Below are positions 23,814-31,772 of a stretch of 64,000 nucleotides of DNA, in pieces. Position 1 is the first letter of the stretch; every line of letters starts with the position of its first letter. The stretch lies in NCBI GenBank assembly GCA_910587555.1, contig CAJULV010000004.1, forward strand, positions 35,894 to 99,893, read 5' to 3'. The notes below the pieces were generated by a model. The model worked only from the letters and a program-made list of their open reading frames with translations, was not told the DNA's origin and ran no database searches. This DNA is from an uncultured Acetatifactor sp. (GTDB lineage Bacteria; Bacillota; Clostridia; Lachnospirales; Lachnospiraceae). Position numbers and translations under genes: made by a program.

Positions 23814-23921
23814 TCAATAAAACATGGACGCCACCAGCGGCACCACCATTGCAAGCACCAGCAAAATGACAATAATAACGGAAATACGCTGATTTTTCTT
23901 CTTATTATTCATATTAAACAT
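23814..23921 (-). CDS. 35-residue single-pass membrane protein
   Basis: A tiny protein, basic at the N-terminus (NNKKKNQR) and then one hydrophobic helix (SVIIVILLVLAMVVPLVASM) to the end. The ATG at 23921 has AGGAG six bases upstream, and a consensus promoter lies 95 bp further up. Similar tiny K-rich/hydrophobic proteins are frequent in Lachnospiraceae (recalled, not searched). Role unknown; its position suggests co-expression with VanW. Confidence 0.65.
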   Translation of the reverse strand: MFNMNNKKKNQRISVIIVILLVLAMVVPLVASMFY

Positions 23922-24015
23922 AATATACTCCTGACTGCTCCTTTCCGGCCCCCCGGCATACGGCATCCGCCTGCCGCAGAAGACATCCCCTGTCATTCAT
24001 CAGCCTACGAAACAG

Positions 24016-24044
24016 ATTATATATGAATTCGAGGTATTTGGCAA
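24016..24044 (-). promoter_or_regulatory. Predicted sigma-A promoter of the small membrane protein-VanW unit
   Basis: On the minus strand, TTGCCA (24039-24044), a 17-bp spacer, and a perfect TATAAT (24016-24021). The leader would be about 90 nt. Confidence 0.65.
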
Positions 24045-24064
24045 GCTTTATTCCTTTTTCCCCC

Positions 24065-24093
24065 TTCCCTTACGGCGTTTCCTTTGCTATACT
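24065..24093 (+). promoter_or_regulatory. Predicted extended -10 promoter of the 24177 gene
   Basis: TATACT (24088-24093) is preceded by TG at -15/-14; the -35 (TTCCCT, 24065-24070) is poor. The leader (about 80 nt) contains a copy of the dispersed CCCGGCAGTTC repeat (24121-24145). Confidence 0.4.
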
Positions 24094-24176
24094 GGAAACG
24101 GCGGGAATGGGCAGGCTTTCCCCCGGCAGTTCAGGCATGCCGCCCCCCGCAATGAAACACAGGAAAGGAAAACAAC

Positions 24177-24782
24177 ATGAATTTCGGATTTATCGGCGCA
24201 TTTATTCTTTTTACCATAATCATTTCTTACAACCTGAAAAAACAGGCCCGGAAAAAGCGCAGGGACGAAGAAGACTTCTGGGCAAGGGAGTCCCGGGCAA
24301 ATTCCGTCCGCCGCAAGTCCCTGGACGGCCTTGTCTACATCCCCGTGCCGCTGGAGCAGCTTCCCACCCACCTGCTAAACGACAATAGCACCGTGCTGGA
24401 ATGCATCGAAACCCTGGAGGCCCTCTCCTCGCAGAAGATTGTCAATCTCACGGGATGGAGCAATACGGACCTGAAGCTGGAATACGGCACGGCAAATATC
24501 ACGGCACTGTCCGAATACGACCAGAACTATACCCTCCTGGTCCGGACCCTGCAGAAATGGGCCGATGAACTGATTGCAGCCGGGCACGAGACGGAAGCCT
24601 CTGTTATTATGGAATTCGCTGTCAGCACCAATACCGACGTCAGCAGTACTTATTACCGTCTGGCGGATTACTGGATTTCCCTGGGAGAAAGCTTCCGGGT
24701 AGAACGCCTCATACACATTGCGGAAGGCCTGCGTTCCTCCAACCGCGACGCCATCATAAGGCATCTGAAGGAAAAATGCTGA
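24177..24782 (+). CDS. Conserved membrane-anchored protein of unknown function
   Basis: The 201-residue protein has one N-terminal membrane segment (residues 3-19), a highly basic/charged stretch (KKQARKKRRDEEDFWARESR), and a cytoplasmic part of mostly helices that reads like a repeat-poor TPR-type bundle (LRTLQKWADELIAAGHETEA, TYYRLADYWISLGESFRVER). I do not recognise a named family. It lies alone between a VanW unit and uppP, both on the other strand, and carries its own ribosome site (AGGAAAG) and promoter. Confidence 0.65.
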   Translation: MNFGFIGAFILFTIIISYNLKKQARKKRRDEEDFWARESRANSVRRKSLDGLVYIPVPLEQLPTHLLNDNSTVLECIETLEALSSQKIVNLTGWSNTDLKLEYGTANITALSEYDQNYTLLVRTLQKWADELIAAGHETEASVIMEFAVSTNTDVSSTYYRLADYWISLGESFRVERLIHIAEGLRSSNRDAIIRHLKEKC

Positions 24783-24805
24783 CACTGCAGCAGGCCCTTT
24801 TTACA

Positions 24806-25681
24806 CTATGCCGCCAGCCCGAAGTACACAAGCACCACAATTCCCAGCACAATGCGGTACCATCCGAATATCTTAAAGTTATGTTTTTTGATATATCCCA
24901 TGAGAAACCGGAGTACGAACAGGGATATGACAAAGGATACCACTGTCCCCGTTATCAGCAGCGCCAGTTCCGCAGACGTAAATTCGAAGCCGAACTTCAC
25001 CACCTTCAGCAGGCTGGCGCCGAACATCACCGGAATTGCCAGAAAGAACGTATACTCCGCAGCCACGGTCCTGGATACGCCGATGAGCAGCGCGCCCACA
25101 ATAGTTGCGCCGGAGCGGGAAGTACCGGGGAAAACGGCCGCCAGCAGCTGGAAGACACCGATGAGCAGCGCCGTCTGGTATGTAATCTGGGACAATTTCC
25201 TGATTGCGGGGCGCCGTCCCCTGTTCCAGTTCTCTATCACGATAAACGCCACACCGAATACAATCAGCGCTATGGCAACAGAGGTGGGATTATAAAAAAG
25301 CTCGTCAAAAACATCGTCAAACAAAATGCCGATGACGGCAGCCGGCACGCAGGAAATCAGAATTTTAAACCACAGAATCCAGATATCCTTCTTGAAGTAT
25401 GACATAATGCCTGTCCCGCCTTCTTTCTCCCTTTCCGCCCTGGTCAGTGCAAAGGGCCATATTCTCCCCCAGAACAGCACCACCACCGCCAGGATGGCCC
25501 CCAGCTGGATTACCACGTCAAACATACCGAAAAATTCCGCGCTGACATTTCCGCCCTCAGCCGCCGTCTTAAAAGGCATGATACTCTCCAGCAGGATCAA
25601 GTGCCCCGTGCTGCTGATGGGCAGCCACTCTGTAATGCCCTCCACGATTCCGTAAATGATTGCCTTGATGATTTCTATCAT
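24806..25681 (-). CDS. uppP: Undecaprenyl-diphosphate phosphatase UppP (BacA)
   Basis: The 291-residue integral membrane phosphatase recycles undecaprenyl diphosphate to the monophosphate carrier used in peptidoglycan synthesis. Both family signatures are present: EGITEWLPISSTGHL close to the N-terminus (about 14-28) and PGTSRSGATI (about 170-180). Several hydrophobic helices follow the expected topology. The start at 25681 has GGAGAG upstream and matches the family N-terminus; the longer frame to 25777 adds 32 unrelated residues. A consensus promoter lies about 190 bp upstream. It also confers bacitracin tolerance when abundant. Confidence 0.95.
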   Translation of the reverse strand: MIEIIKAIIYGIVEGITEWLPISSTGHLILLESIMPFKTAAEGGNVSAEFFGMFDVVIQLGAILAVVVLFWGRIWPFALTRAEREKEGGTGIMSYFKKDIWILWFKILISCVPAAVIGILFDDVFDELFYNPTSVAIALIVFGVAFIVIENWNRGRRPAIRKLSQITYQTALLIGVFQLLAAVFPGTSRSGATIVGALLIGVSRTVAAEYTFFLAIPVMFGASLLKVVKFGFEFTSAELALLITGTVVSFVISLFVLRFLMGYIKKHNFKIFGWYRIVLGIVVLVYFGLAA

Positions 25682-25875
25682 ATCCGCTCTCCAATCTCCC
25701 GTTTTCTGCAGGGCCGTATTCCGTTTTATGCCGCACTGCCTGCCGGAAACCCCGCTTTTTTGAAACACTTCCTTCATTTAGCATATGAATGACGGCATCC
25801 GTAAATTCCCGCGACTTTCCGTTCCCCTGCATCGGGCTTTAGGCTGCGCACAGGGCTACGGCTGCCTTGCCCCAT

Positions 25876-25904
25876 ATTATAATGGAATCCGCCGAAAAAT
25901 ACAA
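25876..25904 (-). promoter_or_regulatory. Predicted sigma-A promoter of uppP
   Basis: On the minus strand, TTGTAT (25899-25904), 17 bp, then a perfect TATAAT (25876-25881). The leader would be about 190 nt. Nothing else except the divergent clpS promoter is seen in the 476-bp gap 25682-26157. Confidence 0.6.
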
Positions 25905-26019
25905 TTCCCTGTAATATTAATTTTGTGGAAACGGCGGTTTCGCACACAGCACTGTTGCGGCGTCGGCGAGCGAGCAATCACCTGACGGCTCCCGGCGGGT
26001 GTCCCCCTTACTTCTTCAG

Positions 26020-26048
26020 TTGACAGCACTTTTTTTCAGTGTTATTCT
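26020..26048 (+). promoter_or_regulatory. Predicted sigma-A promoter of clpS-clpA
   Basis: A consensus TTGACA (26020-26025), 17 bp, and TATTCT (26043-26048). The leader would be about 105 nt. No CtsR-type direct repeats or CIRCE element are seen, so heat-shock control by those regulators is not supported. Confidence 0.65.
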
Positions 26049-26157
26049 TGTAGCTGGATGAAACGGTTCCAGATTGTCCTCCATTCGGCTTTAACAGGGG
26101 CAACTCAGTGGTTCCGGCTCATTGACAGTGAAAAAACACATCTCGGAGGTGACAGCA

Positions 26158-26457
26158 ATGTCAGTACAGGGAGAAACAAAGGAAAAGACAAGAATCAATA
26201 TCCGGGAACCAAAGCGTTACCGGGTAATCATGCATAACGACGACTTCACCCCCATGGAATTCGTGGTGGAAATTCTCATTGATATTTTCCGCAAGGAACT
26301 GCCGGAAGCGGAACACCTGATGATGATGGTGCATGAAAACGGCAGGGCTGCCGTAGGTTCCTATTCTTATGACATTGCTGTCACAAAGGTAAAAACCGCA
26401 TCGGATTGGGCGAAAGAGGAAGGGTTCCCCTTTCGGATGACGGTGGAGGAAGCATAA
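26158..26457 (+). CDS. clpS: ATP-dependent Clp protease adaptor ClpS
   Basis: The 99-residue adaptor binds proteins with Leu, Phe, Tyr or Trp at the N-terminus and delivers them to ClpA-ClpP. The binding pocket is intact: NDDFTPMEFV (27-36), with Asn27-Asp28-Asp29 for the alpha-amino group and Met33 as gatekeeper, plus His59 in MVHENGRA. A disordered N-terminal tail (1-18) precedes the fold. The start at 26158 follows GGAGGTGA. clpA follows after 117 bp and aat is 4.6 kb further on, forming an N-degron cluster. ClpS is unusual in Firmicutes. Confidence 0.95.
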   Translation: MSVQGETKEKTRINIREPKRYRVIMHNDDFTPMEFVVEILIDIFRKELPEAEHLMMMVHENGRAAVGSYSYDIAVTKVKTASDWAKEEGFPFRMTVEEA

Positions 26458-26458
26458 A

Positions 26459-26476
26459 TTGTAAAATAGTTTACAA
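26459..26476. promoter_or_regulatory. Perfect palindrome after clpS (TTGTAAA-N4-TTTACAA)
   Basis: An 18-bp palindrome with 7-bp arms and a 4-bp centre lies one base after the clpS stop. It has the form of a binding site for a dimeric repressor, but could also form a small hairpin in the clpS-clpA transcript. No T-run follows, so it is not a normal terminator. Confidence 0.5.
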
Positions 26477-26492
26477 ATGATTGATGAAGCGT

Positions 26493-26558
26493 ACTGTCAT
26501 GGGGAAGCATTCCGGATAAAATGCCTGTCTGCTGCCCGAAACACTCCACATGACAGTC
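26493..26558 (+). promoter_or_regulatory. Inverted repeat in the clpS-clpA spacer
   Basis: ACTGTCATG (26493-26501) and CATGACAGT (26550-26558) are perfect 9-bp inverse copies 48 bp apart; a smaller GCAT...ATGC pair lies inside. The arm ends 9 bp before the clpA ribosome site (GGGAGGG), so folding could modulate ClpA translation relative to ClpS. Confidence 0.45.
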
Positions 26559-26574
26559 CTGGGAGGGTATCAAT

Positions 26575-29058
26575 ATGTACGTATCGCCTGAAGTGGCAGA
26601 ACTCCTCAGCCAGGCCTTCGCGCTGGCTGAAAACGCCCGGTTTGAGTACGTTACTCCGGAGCTGATCCTATATGCGGCATGCCGCAATAAAGCCTTTGCA
26701 CAGGCATTTCAGAATTGTGACGGAAGTGTCAGAAGGCTCGATTTCCAATTAAAGAGCTGGCTGGAAGAAAATATGGAACAAATGCCCGAAAACGACGGGG
26801 CAGAAGATTCCGAAAATGCGCCCGAATTTTCACAGGGCCTTGTCTTTGTGCTGTCCTGCGCCTGGGAAGCGGCACAGAACAGCGGAAAGTCAGCAGTGGA
26901 GCTGCCCCATGTGCTGCATGCAATGTACAGGCTGCCCGAAAGCTACGCGGTATATTTTATGCAGCTGCAGGGAGTGGAGCAGGCAAGGCTGCTGCAGGAA
27001 ATGACAATCGCCGCCCAGGAAAACGCGGAGGGGAAAAACGCCGGACGCAGAAGCCCCGGACCGACAGGCGGCAGCCGCATAAAGGCACAGGCTAATACAC
27101 CTGCGGATAAAAACTTATCTGATGATGAGGACGGTCATTTTCGGCGCGGTTCCCTGTATGACGCCCCGCCGGATGAAGACGACGGCGCCTTCCCGTACGA
27201 CTTCCAGGCTGAGGATGGGTATGAGGAGGAAGATGCCCACACCTGCTTCTGGCAGCAATATGCCTCCTGCCTGAATGATCATCTGGAAGATGTCAATCCG
27301 CTGATCGGGCGGCAGGAAGAGCTGGAACGCACCATGCAGATTCTCTGCCGCAGGGAGAAGAACAATCCTCTTCACATCGGCGAACCCGGCGTAGGCAAGA
27401 CCGCCATCACCTACGGGCTGGCGCGCATGCTGGAGGAAGGAACGGTTCCCGAACCCTTATCCGGCTCTAAAATCTACGCCCTGGATTTAGGCAGCCTGCT
27501 GGCGGGCACCCAGTATCGGGGAGACTTCGAGAAACGCTTCAAGCGCGTCATGGAAGACTTAAGCCGGGAGGAAAAGCCCATTATTTACATTGACGAAATT
27601 CACAACATCGTGGGCGCAGGCGCAGTTAACGGCGGAACCTTTGACGTCTCCAACATGCTGAAGCCCTACCTGGCAGCCGGGCACATCCGTTTCATCGGCG
27701 CCACCACCTACGAGGAATACAAGAAGCATTTCTCAAAGAACAAGAGCCTGGTACGAAGGTTCCAGAATATAGATATCAAGGAACCCGGCGTAGGGGATAC
27801 TGTCCGAATTCTGGAGGGCCTGCGTGAAACCTATGAGTCCTTCCACGGCGTTGCCTATGAGGAAGGCGTGCTGGAATATGCCGTGGAGATGAGCGCCAAA
27901 TATATCAACGAGCGTTACCTGCCGGACAAGGCAATCGACTTGATAGACGAGGCCGGCGCCTACCGCCGTATGCACCCTGCGGCGCAGGAAAACCAGCCTG
28001 CGGCAGAGGAAGGCAGCTCCAGGGTGCAGCACCCGGAACGGGAACGCCAAGCCGTGGACAAAGCCCTCATAGACGAAATCCTGTCCAAAACCTGCCAGAT
28101 TCCCAAACAGATAGTGGAAAATGACGAGACACAGCGCCTCGGCACCCTGGAGGGCCGGCTTCTGAGCCGCATTTTCGGACAGAATGAAGCCGTATCCCAG
28201 GTAGTCAACGCCGTAAAATTCGCAAGGGCAGGGCTTCTGGAAGAGGGAAAGCCCCTGGCAAGCCTGCTGTTCGTAGGACCCACCGGTGTCGGAAAAACGG
28301 AAATTGCCAGAAGCCTTGCGGAAGAGCTGGGCATCCGGCTCATCCGCTTTGATATGAGCGAATACGAGGAAAAGCACGCCGTTGCCAAGCTCATCGGCGC
28401 CCCCGCCGGATATGTGGGTTACGAGGAAGGCGGACTGCTCACGGAGGAAATCCGTAAATCTCCCCATGCCGTCCTTCTGCTGGACGAAATCGAGAAAGCC
28501 CACCCGGATATCTACAATATCCTGCTGCAGGCCATGGATTATGCCACTCTCACCGACAACCAAGGAAGAAAAGCGGATTTCCGTAATGTTATCATCATTA
28601 TGACGTCCAATGCCGGTGCAAGCCGAATGGGAAAACACGGCATCGGCTTCCAGGGTAAGGATGTCAGCACCGAAATCCTTCTGGAAGAAGTGAAACGCGT
28701 CTTTCAGCCGGAATTCCGCAACCGCCTGAACCGAATTGTGGTGTTCAACAGCATGGATGAAAAAATGGCGGAGCAGATTGTGGAAAAGAAGCTGGGAGAA
28801 CTGCAGAAAATGCTTCTGCGCAAAAAGGTAGCGCTCTCCGCCGACGCGCCGGCGAAAATGCTGATAAAGCAAAAGGGCATCAGCGCAGAATTCGGCGCCC
28901 GGGAAATCGAGCGTGTAATCCAAAGCGAAATCAAACCCCTTCTGGTGGACGAGATGCTCTTCGGCGCACTGAAAGACGGCGGAAACTGCAGCCTGGCCGC
29001 TGACGGCGAAAGCTTCCGGCTGAACCTGTCACCGCAGGCAGATGAAATATCCAAATAA
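26575..29058 (+). CDS. clpA: ATP-dependent Clp protease ATP-binding subunit ClpA
   Basis: The 827-residue AAA+ unfoldase has an N-terminal domain (1-145) related to the ClpS-binding domain of ClpA, an acidic linker (150-225), AAA-1 with Walker A GEPGVGKTA (269-277), and AAA-2 with GPTGVGKTE (about 568) and LLLDEIEKAHPD. IGF in KHGIGFQGK (about 688) is the loop that docks onto ClpP. The absence of a ClpB/ClpC-type middle coiled coil supports ClpA. clpP is not in the window, so ClpP must be encoded elsewhere. It follows clpS and carries the ribosome site GGGAGGG 7 bp before the ATG. Confidence 0.93.
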   Translation: MYVSPEVAELLSQAFALAENARFEYVTPELILYAACRNKAFAQAFQNCDGSVRRLDFQLKSWLEENMEQMPENDGAEDSENAPEFSQGLVFVLSCAWEAAQNSGKSAVELPHVLHAMYRLPESYAVYFMQLQGVEQARLLQEMTIAAQENAEGKNAGRRSPGPTGGSRIKAQANTPADKNLSDDEDGHFRRGSLYDAPPDEDDGAFPYDFQAEDGYEEEDAHTCFWQQYASCLNDHLEDVNPLIGRQEELERTMQILCRREKNNPLHIGEPGVGKTAITYGLARMLEEGTVPEPLSGSKIYALDLGSLLAGTQYRGDFEKRFKRVMEDLSREEKPIIYIDEIHNIVGAGAVNGGTFDVSNMLKPYLAAGHIRFIGATTYEEYKKHFSKNKSLVRRFQNIDIKEPGVGDTVRILEGLRETYESFHGVAYEEGVLEYAVEMSAKYINERYLPDKAIDLIDEAGAYRRMHPAAQENQPAAEEGSSRVQHPERERQAVDKALIDEILSKTCQIPKQIVENDETQRLGTLEGRLLSRIFGQNEAVSQVVNAVKFARAGLLEEGKPLASLLFVGPTGVGKTEIARSLAEELGIRLIRFDMSEYEEKHAVAKLIGAPAGYVGYEEGGLLTEEIRKSPHAVLLLDEIEKAHPDIYNILLQAMDYATLTDNQGRKADFRNVIIIMTSNAGASRMGKHGIGFQGKDVSTEILLEEVKRVFQPEFRNRLNRIVVFNSMDEKMAEQIVEKKLGELQKMLLRKKVALSADAPAKMLIKQKGISAEFGAREIERVIQSEIKPLLVDEMLFGALKDGGNCSLAADGESFRLNLSPQADEISK

Positions 29059-29094
29059 ACAATTCCATATTTTTGACGATCCGGCAAAAACAAC

Positions 29095-29123
29095 TTGCTT
29101 TTTCGGCAATAATATGTTATATT
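29095..29123 (+). promoter_or_regulatory. Predicted extended -10 promoter of the 29206 gene
   Basis: TTGCTT (29095-29100), 17 bp, and TATATT (29118-29123) preceded by TG at -15/-14. The leader would be about 75 nt. Confidence 0.55.
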
Positions 29124-29205
29124 TTTGTAAAGGTCCCCGGTCAAAAAGGGCGTGAAGAATAAGTCACAGATTTTCAGAGCGTAATTAAAGAAAGGAAGGC
29201 TATCG

Positions 29206-29610
29206 ATGAAACACATGCGTATTCCCCAAAAAACATTTATCTTAACGCTGTCCCTGGTTATTATCATCCTGTGTGGTGCAATCCTTTTCACTGTAATGAA
29301 CAAATCCGCTAATACTGTGGCGCTTGATTTTGACGATTTGTGCAAGGTGGAATCAATAGAATTCGCAAATCAGCTATCTCATCTGGATAAGGTAGATCAC
29401 GCGCTTGTACTCATAGAACCGTTAAACAATGAGATAGACAGAGTGTACATAACCGTTCAGGTTGAAGATGAAATCAATCATTCGGAGATCGACAATATAT
29501 CAAACTATATCGGAAGCCATTTCGAAGAACTCGATGAAGATCAGATTTTGATCAGTTATCTTGATTCGTCATACAATTTACGGCATTCAGTTCCCGAACT
29601 GACCAATTAG
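29206..29610 (+). CDS. Small membrane-anchored protein of unknown function (AT-rich)
   Basis: The 134-residue protein has one N-terminal membrane segment (about 11-30: ILTLSLVIIILCGAILFTV) and a mostly acidic extracellular part (about 35-134). I recognise no family. The coding region is clearly more AT-rich than clpA before it and aat after it, which suggests a separate origin. It has its own promoter, an AAAGGAAGG ribosome site and a terminator, so it is independent of the Clp genes despite its position between clpA and aat. Confidence 0.6.
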   Translation: MKHMRIPQKTFILTLSLVIIILCGAILFTVMNKSANTVALDFDDLCKVESIEFANQLSHLDKVDHALVLIEPLNNEIDRVYITVQVEDEINHSEIDNISNYIGSHFEELDEDQILISYLDSSYNLRHSVPELTN

Positions 29611-29655
29611 AAATAGAGGGGCTTTTTTGTCCCCGTTAAGGTATGGCATAACAGG

Positions 29656-29685
29656 CCGGTGGTGTTTCTTACACCGCCGGTTTTC
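29656..29685 (+). terminator. Rho-independent terminator after the 29206 gene
   Basis: A 10-bp stem CCGGTGGTGT with ACACCGCCGG (one U-G pair) and a short TTCTT loop is followed by TTTTC. Confidence 0.7.
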
Positions 29686-29750
29686 ATTGTCCAAAATCTG
29701 ATCAGCTGTTAATGATATGGAAATATATGACGATATATACGGTAGAAATC

Positions 29751-29790
29751 CGATGATAGGATCTTGTCTCAAATTCTATTATATAGCTTA
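29751..29790 (+). repeat. Palindromic element upstream of the FliD-like gene
   Basis: This 37-bp stretch matches the element inside glpK (37451-37487) at 30 of 37 positions, in the same orientation on the plus strand. The stem arms (ATAGGATC / AATTCTAT) differ from those in glpK, but the change is G-U compatible, so pairing is partly kept. The conserved loop contains TGTCT. It ends about 12 bp before the ribosome site of the downstream gene. Confidence 0.55.
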
Positions 29791-29816
29791 TACTTTTATA
29801 AAAAGGAGTGATGACA

Positions 29817-31031
29817 ATGGGTGTTAGAATTAATGTAGATTCCAGGCAGGATTATTCTTATCTGTTCCAGAACCTTTCGTCCGGCGGAATGGGCAATCTG
29901 AATTTTCTTTCGGATTACGCCAGTATCAAAAACGGCAGCTACGGCAGGCTTATGAAGGCCTATTACGGCACGGGCCAGGCTTCAAATACATCGTCTGACG
30001 GCACAGGCAGAAGTTCCTACAATATTCTCGAGAAGCTTGAGCAGGAAAAGCGGAACCCGAAGGTTTCCAAGGATGTACAGGAAGCAAATTCCAGCCTGAC
30101 ATCGGGGCTTTCCACCTTGAAGAACTCGATTGCAACCCTGCAGAATGACAGTACTTATACAGGCACAGACAATGGCCAGAGCGCCGCGGACAAAGTAGTC
30201 TCTGCCGTGAAATCTTTTGTGGAGGATTATAACAAGGTGGTGACCGCGGCAAAGGGTTCCACCCTGACAAACCAGACCGCCTATGTGACAAACATGATGA
30301 GCGCCACGTCCGCAAACGCCGATAAGCTTGCGGAAATCGGCATCAAGGTCAATGCCAGGGGCACGCTTGACCTCAACGAGGCAAAGCTGAAGGCGGCGGA
30401 TATCTCCAAGGTCCAGGAACTGTTTTCATCCGAAGATGTCATGAGTTATGGTTCCAGGCTTGCGTCCCGTGTGCATTTTGCAGGTACTTCCTCTACATCC
30501 GGCACAGACAAGACTACCGGAACCAATACCGAAACGGACAAGAAGCCCTCCGTATCCGGCGCGGCAGGCGTCAAGGCTGACGGCAAGGCGCTGGCATCCG
30601 CCGAACTGTATGAGAAGGTTACGGATAAGGACGGCAATGCAGGATACGATATCGGGAAAATTTTTGCCACTGCAAAAAGCTTTGTCAGCAATTACAACAG
30701 CATGCTGAAAACCGCCGAATCCAGCACGAATTCCGGTGTAATCGCGAATTTATCCTACATCAGGCAGAAGACGGCCCAGAACGCGGATGCGCTGAAGCAG
30801 TTCGGAATCAACGTGGACGCAAAGGGCAGAATGACAATCAATGAAGACACCTTTAAAAAAGCCGATATGGCCCAGGTGCAGAAATTTTTCAAGGACTACG
30901 GTTCTTCCGTTGCCGGCAACGCTTCGCTTGTGGATTACTATATGAAGACACAGGCAAATGCCGCTAACGGTTATACCGCTGCCGGCGGGTATAATCTGCA
31001 AGGAAGTTCCGGTTATACCGGCGTCATCTAA
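29817..31031 (+). CDS. FliD C-terminus-like repeat protein
   Basis: The 404-residue protein holds two copies of a segment resembling the C-terminal part of flagellar cap protein FliD: residues about 122-215 (FVEDYNKVV, IGIKVNARGTLDLNEAKL, KVQELF) and about 277-370 (FVSNYNSML, FGINVDAKGRMTINEDTF, QVQKFF). A Thr/Ser/Asp-rich linker (215-250) joins them. The N-terminus has a VDSRQDYSYLFQNL stretch and SDYASIKNGSYGRLMKAYY, which I recall from Lachnospiraceae proteins of this type. No signal peptide or flagellar gene is seen. AAAAGGAG (29801-29808) sets the ATG at 29817. Function unknown; it may be an exported or surface-assembling protein. Confidence 0.75.
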   Translation: MGVRINVDSRQDYSYLFQNLSSGGMGNLNFLSDYASIKNGSYGRLMKAYYGTGQASNTSSDGTGRSSYNILEKLEQEKRNPKVSKDVQEANSSLTSGLSTLKNSIATLQNDSTYTGTDNGQSAADKVVSAVKSFVEDYNKVVTAAKGSTLTNQTAYVTNMMSATSANADKLAEIGIKVNARGTLDLNEAKLKAADISKVQELFSSEDVMSYGSRLASRVHFAGTSSTSGTDKTTGTNTETDKKPSVSGAAGVKADGKALASAELYEKVTDKDGNAGYDIGKIFATAKSFVSNYNSMLKTAESSTNSGVIANLSYIRQKTAQNADALKQFGINVDAKGRMTINEDTFKKADMAQVQKFFKDYGSSVAGNASLVDYYMKTQANAANGYTAAGGYNLQGSSGYTGVI

Positions 31032-31049
31032 CGGGTCACGGAAAAAATT

Positions 31050-31706
31050 ATGCCAGTTTACAGTCTGAACGAAAACGAAATCTCTTTTCCTCTCCCCACT
31101 CTGGCCCGGCAGGACGGCCTGCTGGCCGTGGGCGGGGATTTATGCGTGGAGCGCCTCCTTCTTGCCTACAGTCACGGAATCTTCCCCTGGTACGAGCCGG
31201 GGGAGGATATCATGTGGTGGTGTCCGAAGGAGCGCTTTGTTATTTTCCCGGACGAGATACATATCTCCCGTTCCATGAAAAAGTTTATGAAAAAACATAC
31301 ACTTGACTTTCGCCTGAACCGGGATTTTGCCGATACCATACACCGCTGCCGGATCAAACGGGAATTTGAGGAAGGCACCTGGATCACCGACGAGATGGAA
31401 GAAGCCTACTGCCGTCTCCACCGGGAAGGTTACGCCGTCAGCGCGGAAGTCTTCCAGGACGGACGGCTTGCCGGAGGACTCTATGGCGTGTGCCTGGGAA
31501 AATGCTTTTTCGGAGAGAGCATGTTCTCCGAGACGGAAAACGGCTCCAAGATGGCTTTAATTGCCCTTGCTCAATTGTTATCGAAAAATCGTTTTCTCCT
31601 TATCGACTGCCAGTTTCATACGGAACACCTGGAGAGCATGGGCGGACGCTTCATCTCCTGGACGGAATATGACAGGCTGCTGCGGCTTGGGACGGAAGTA
31701 TACTGA
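31050..31706 (+). CDS. aat: Leucyl/phenylalanyl-tRNA-protein transferase
   Basis: The 218-residue GNAT-fold enzyme transfers Leu or Phe from aminoacyl-tRNA to N-terminal Arg or Lys of proteins, creating ClpS-recognised destabilising ends. Family hallmarks: FPLPTLARQDGLLAVGGDL, HGIFPWYEPGEDIMWW, GTWITDEMEEAY, GGLYGVCLGKCFFGESMFS and LLIDCQFHTEHLESMGGRFI. It ends on a terminator and follows the FliD-like gene by 18 bp. With clpS and clpA 2-5 kb upstream, this makes a near-complete N-degron cluster. Confidence 0.95.
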   Translation: MPVYSLNENEISFPLPTLARQDGLLAVGGDLCVERLLLAYSHGIFPWYEPGEDIMWWCPKERFVIFPDEIHISRSMKKFMKKHTLDFRLNRDFADTIHRCRIKREFEEGTWITDEMEEAYCRLHREGYAVSAEVFQDGRLAGGLYGVCLGKCFFGESMFSETENGSKMALIALAQLLSKNRFLLIDCQFHTEHLESMGGRFISWTEYDRLLRLGTEVY

Positions 31707-31722
31707 CTTCCGCCCTTTTTCC
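31691..31722 (+). terminator. Terminator overlapping the aat stop codon
   Basis: GGAAGT and ACTTCC, extended by partial GAC/GCC pairing, form a hairpin whose loop contains the aat stop region; CTTTTT follows directly. Confidence 0.6.
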
Positions 31723-31772
31723 ATATTACATTAAGCCACAGCCGCTATCCGCCTGCCCCGTCAAAGCGCTTC

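Noticed and set aside
25981..26157. CtsR or CIRCE heat-shock operator before clpS
   Set aside because: No GGTCAAA direct repeats or CIRCE inverted repeat are visible.
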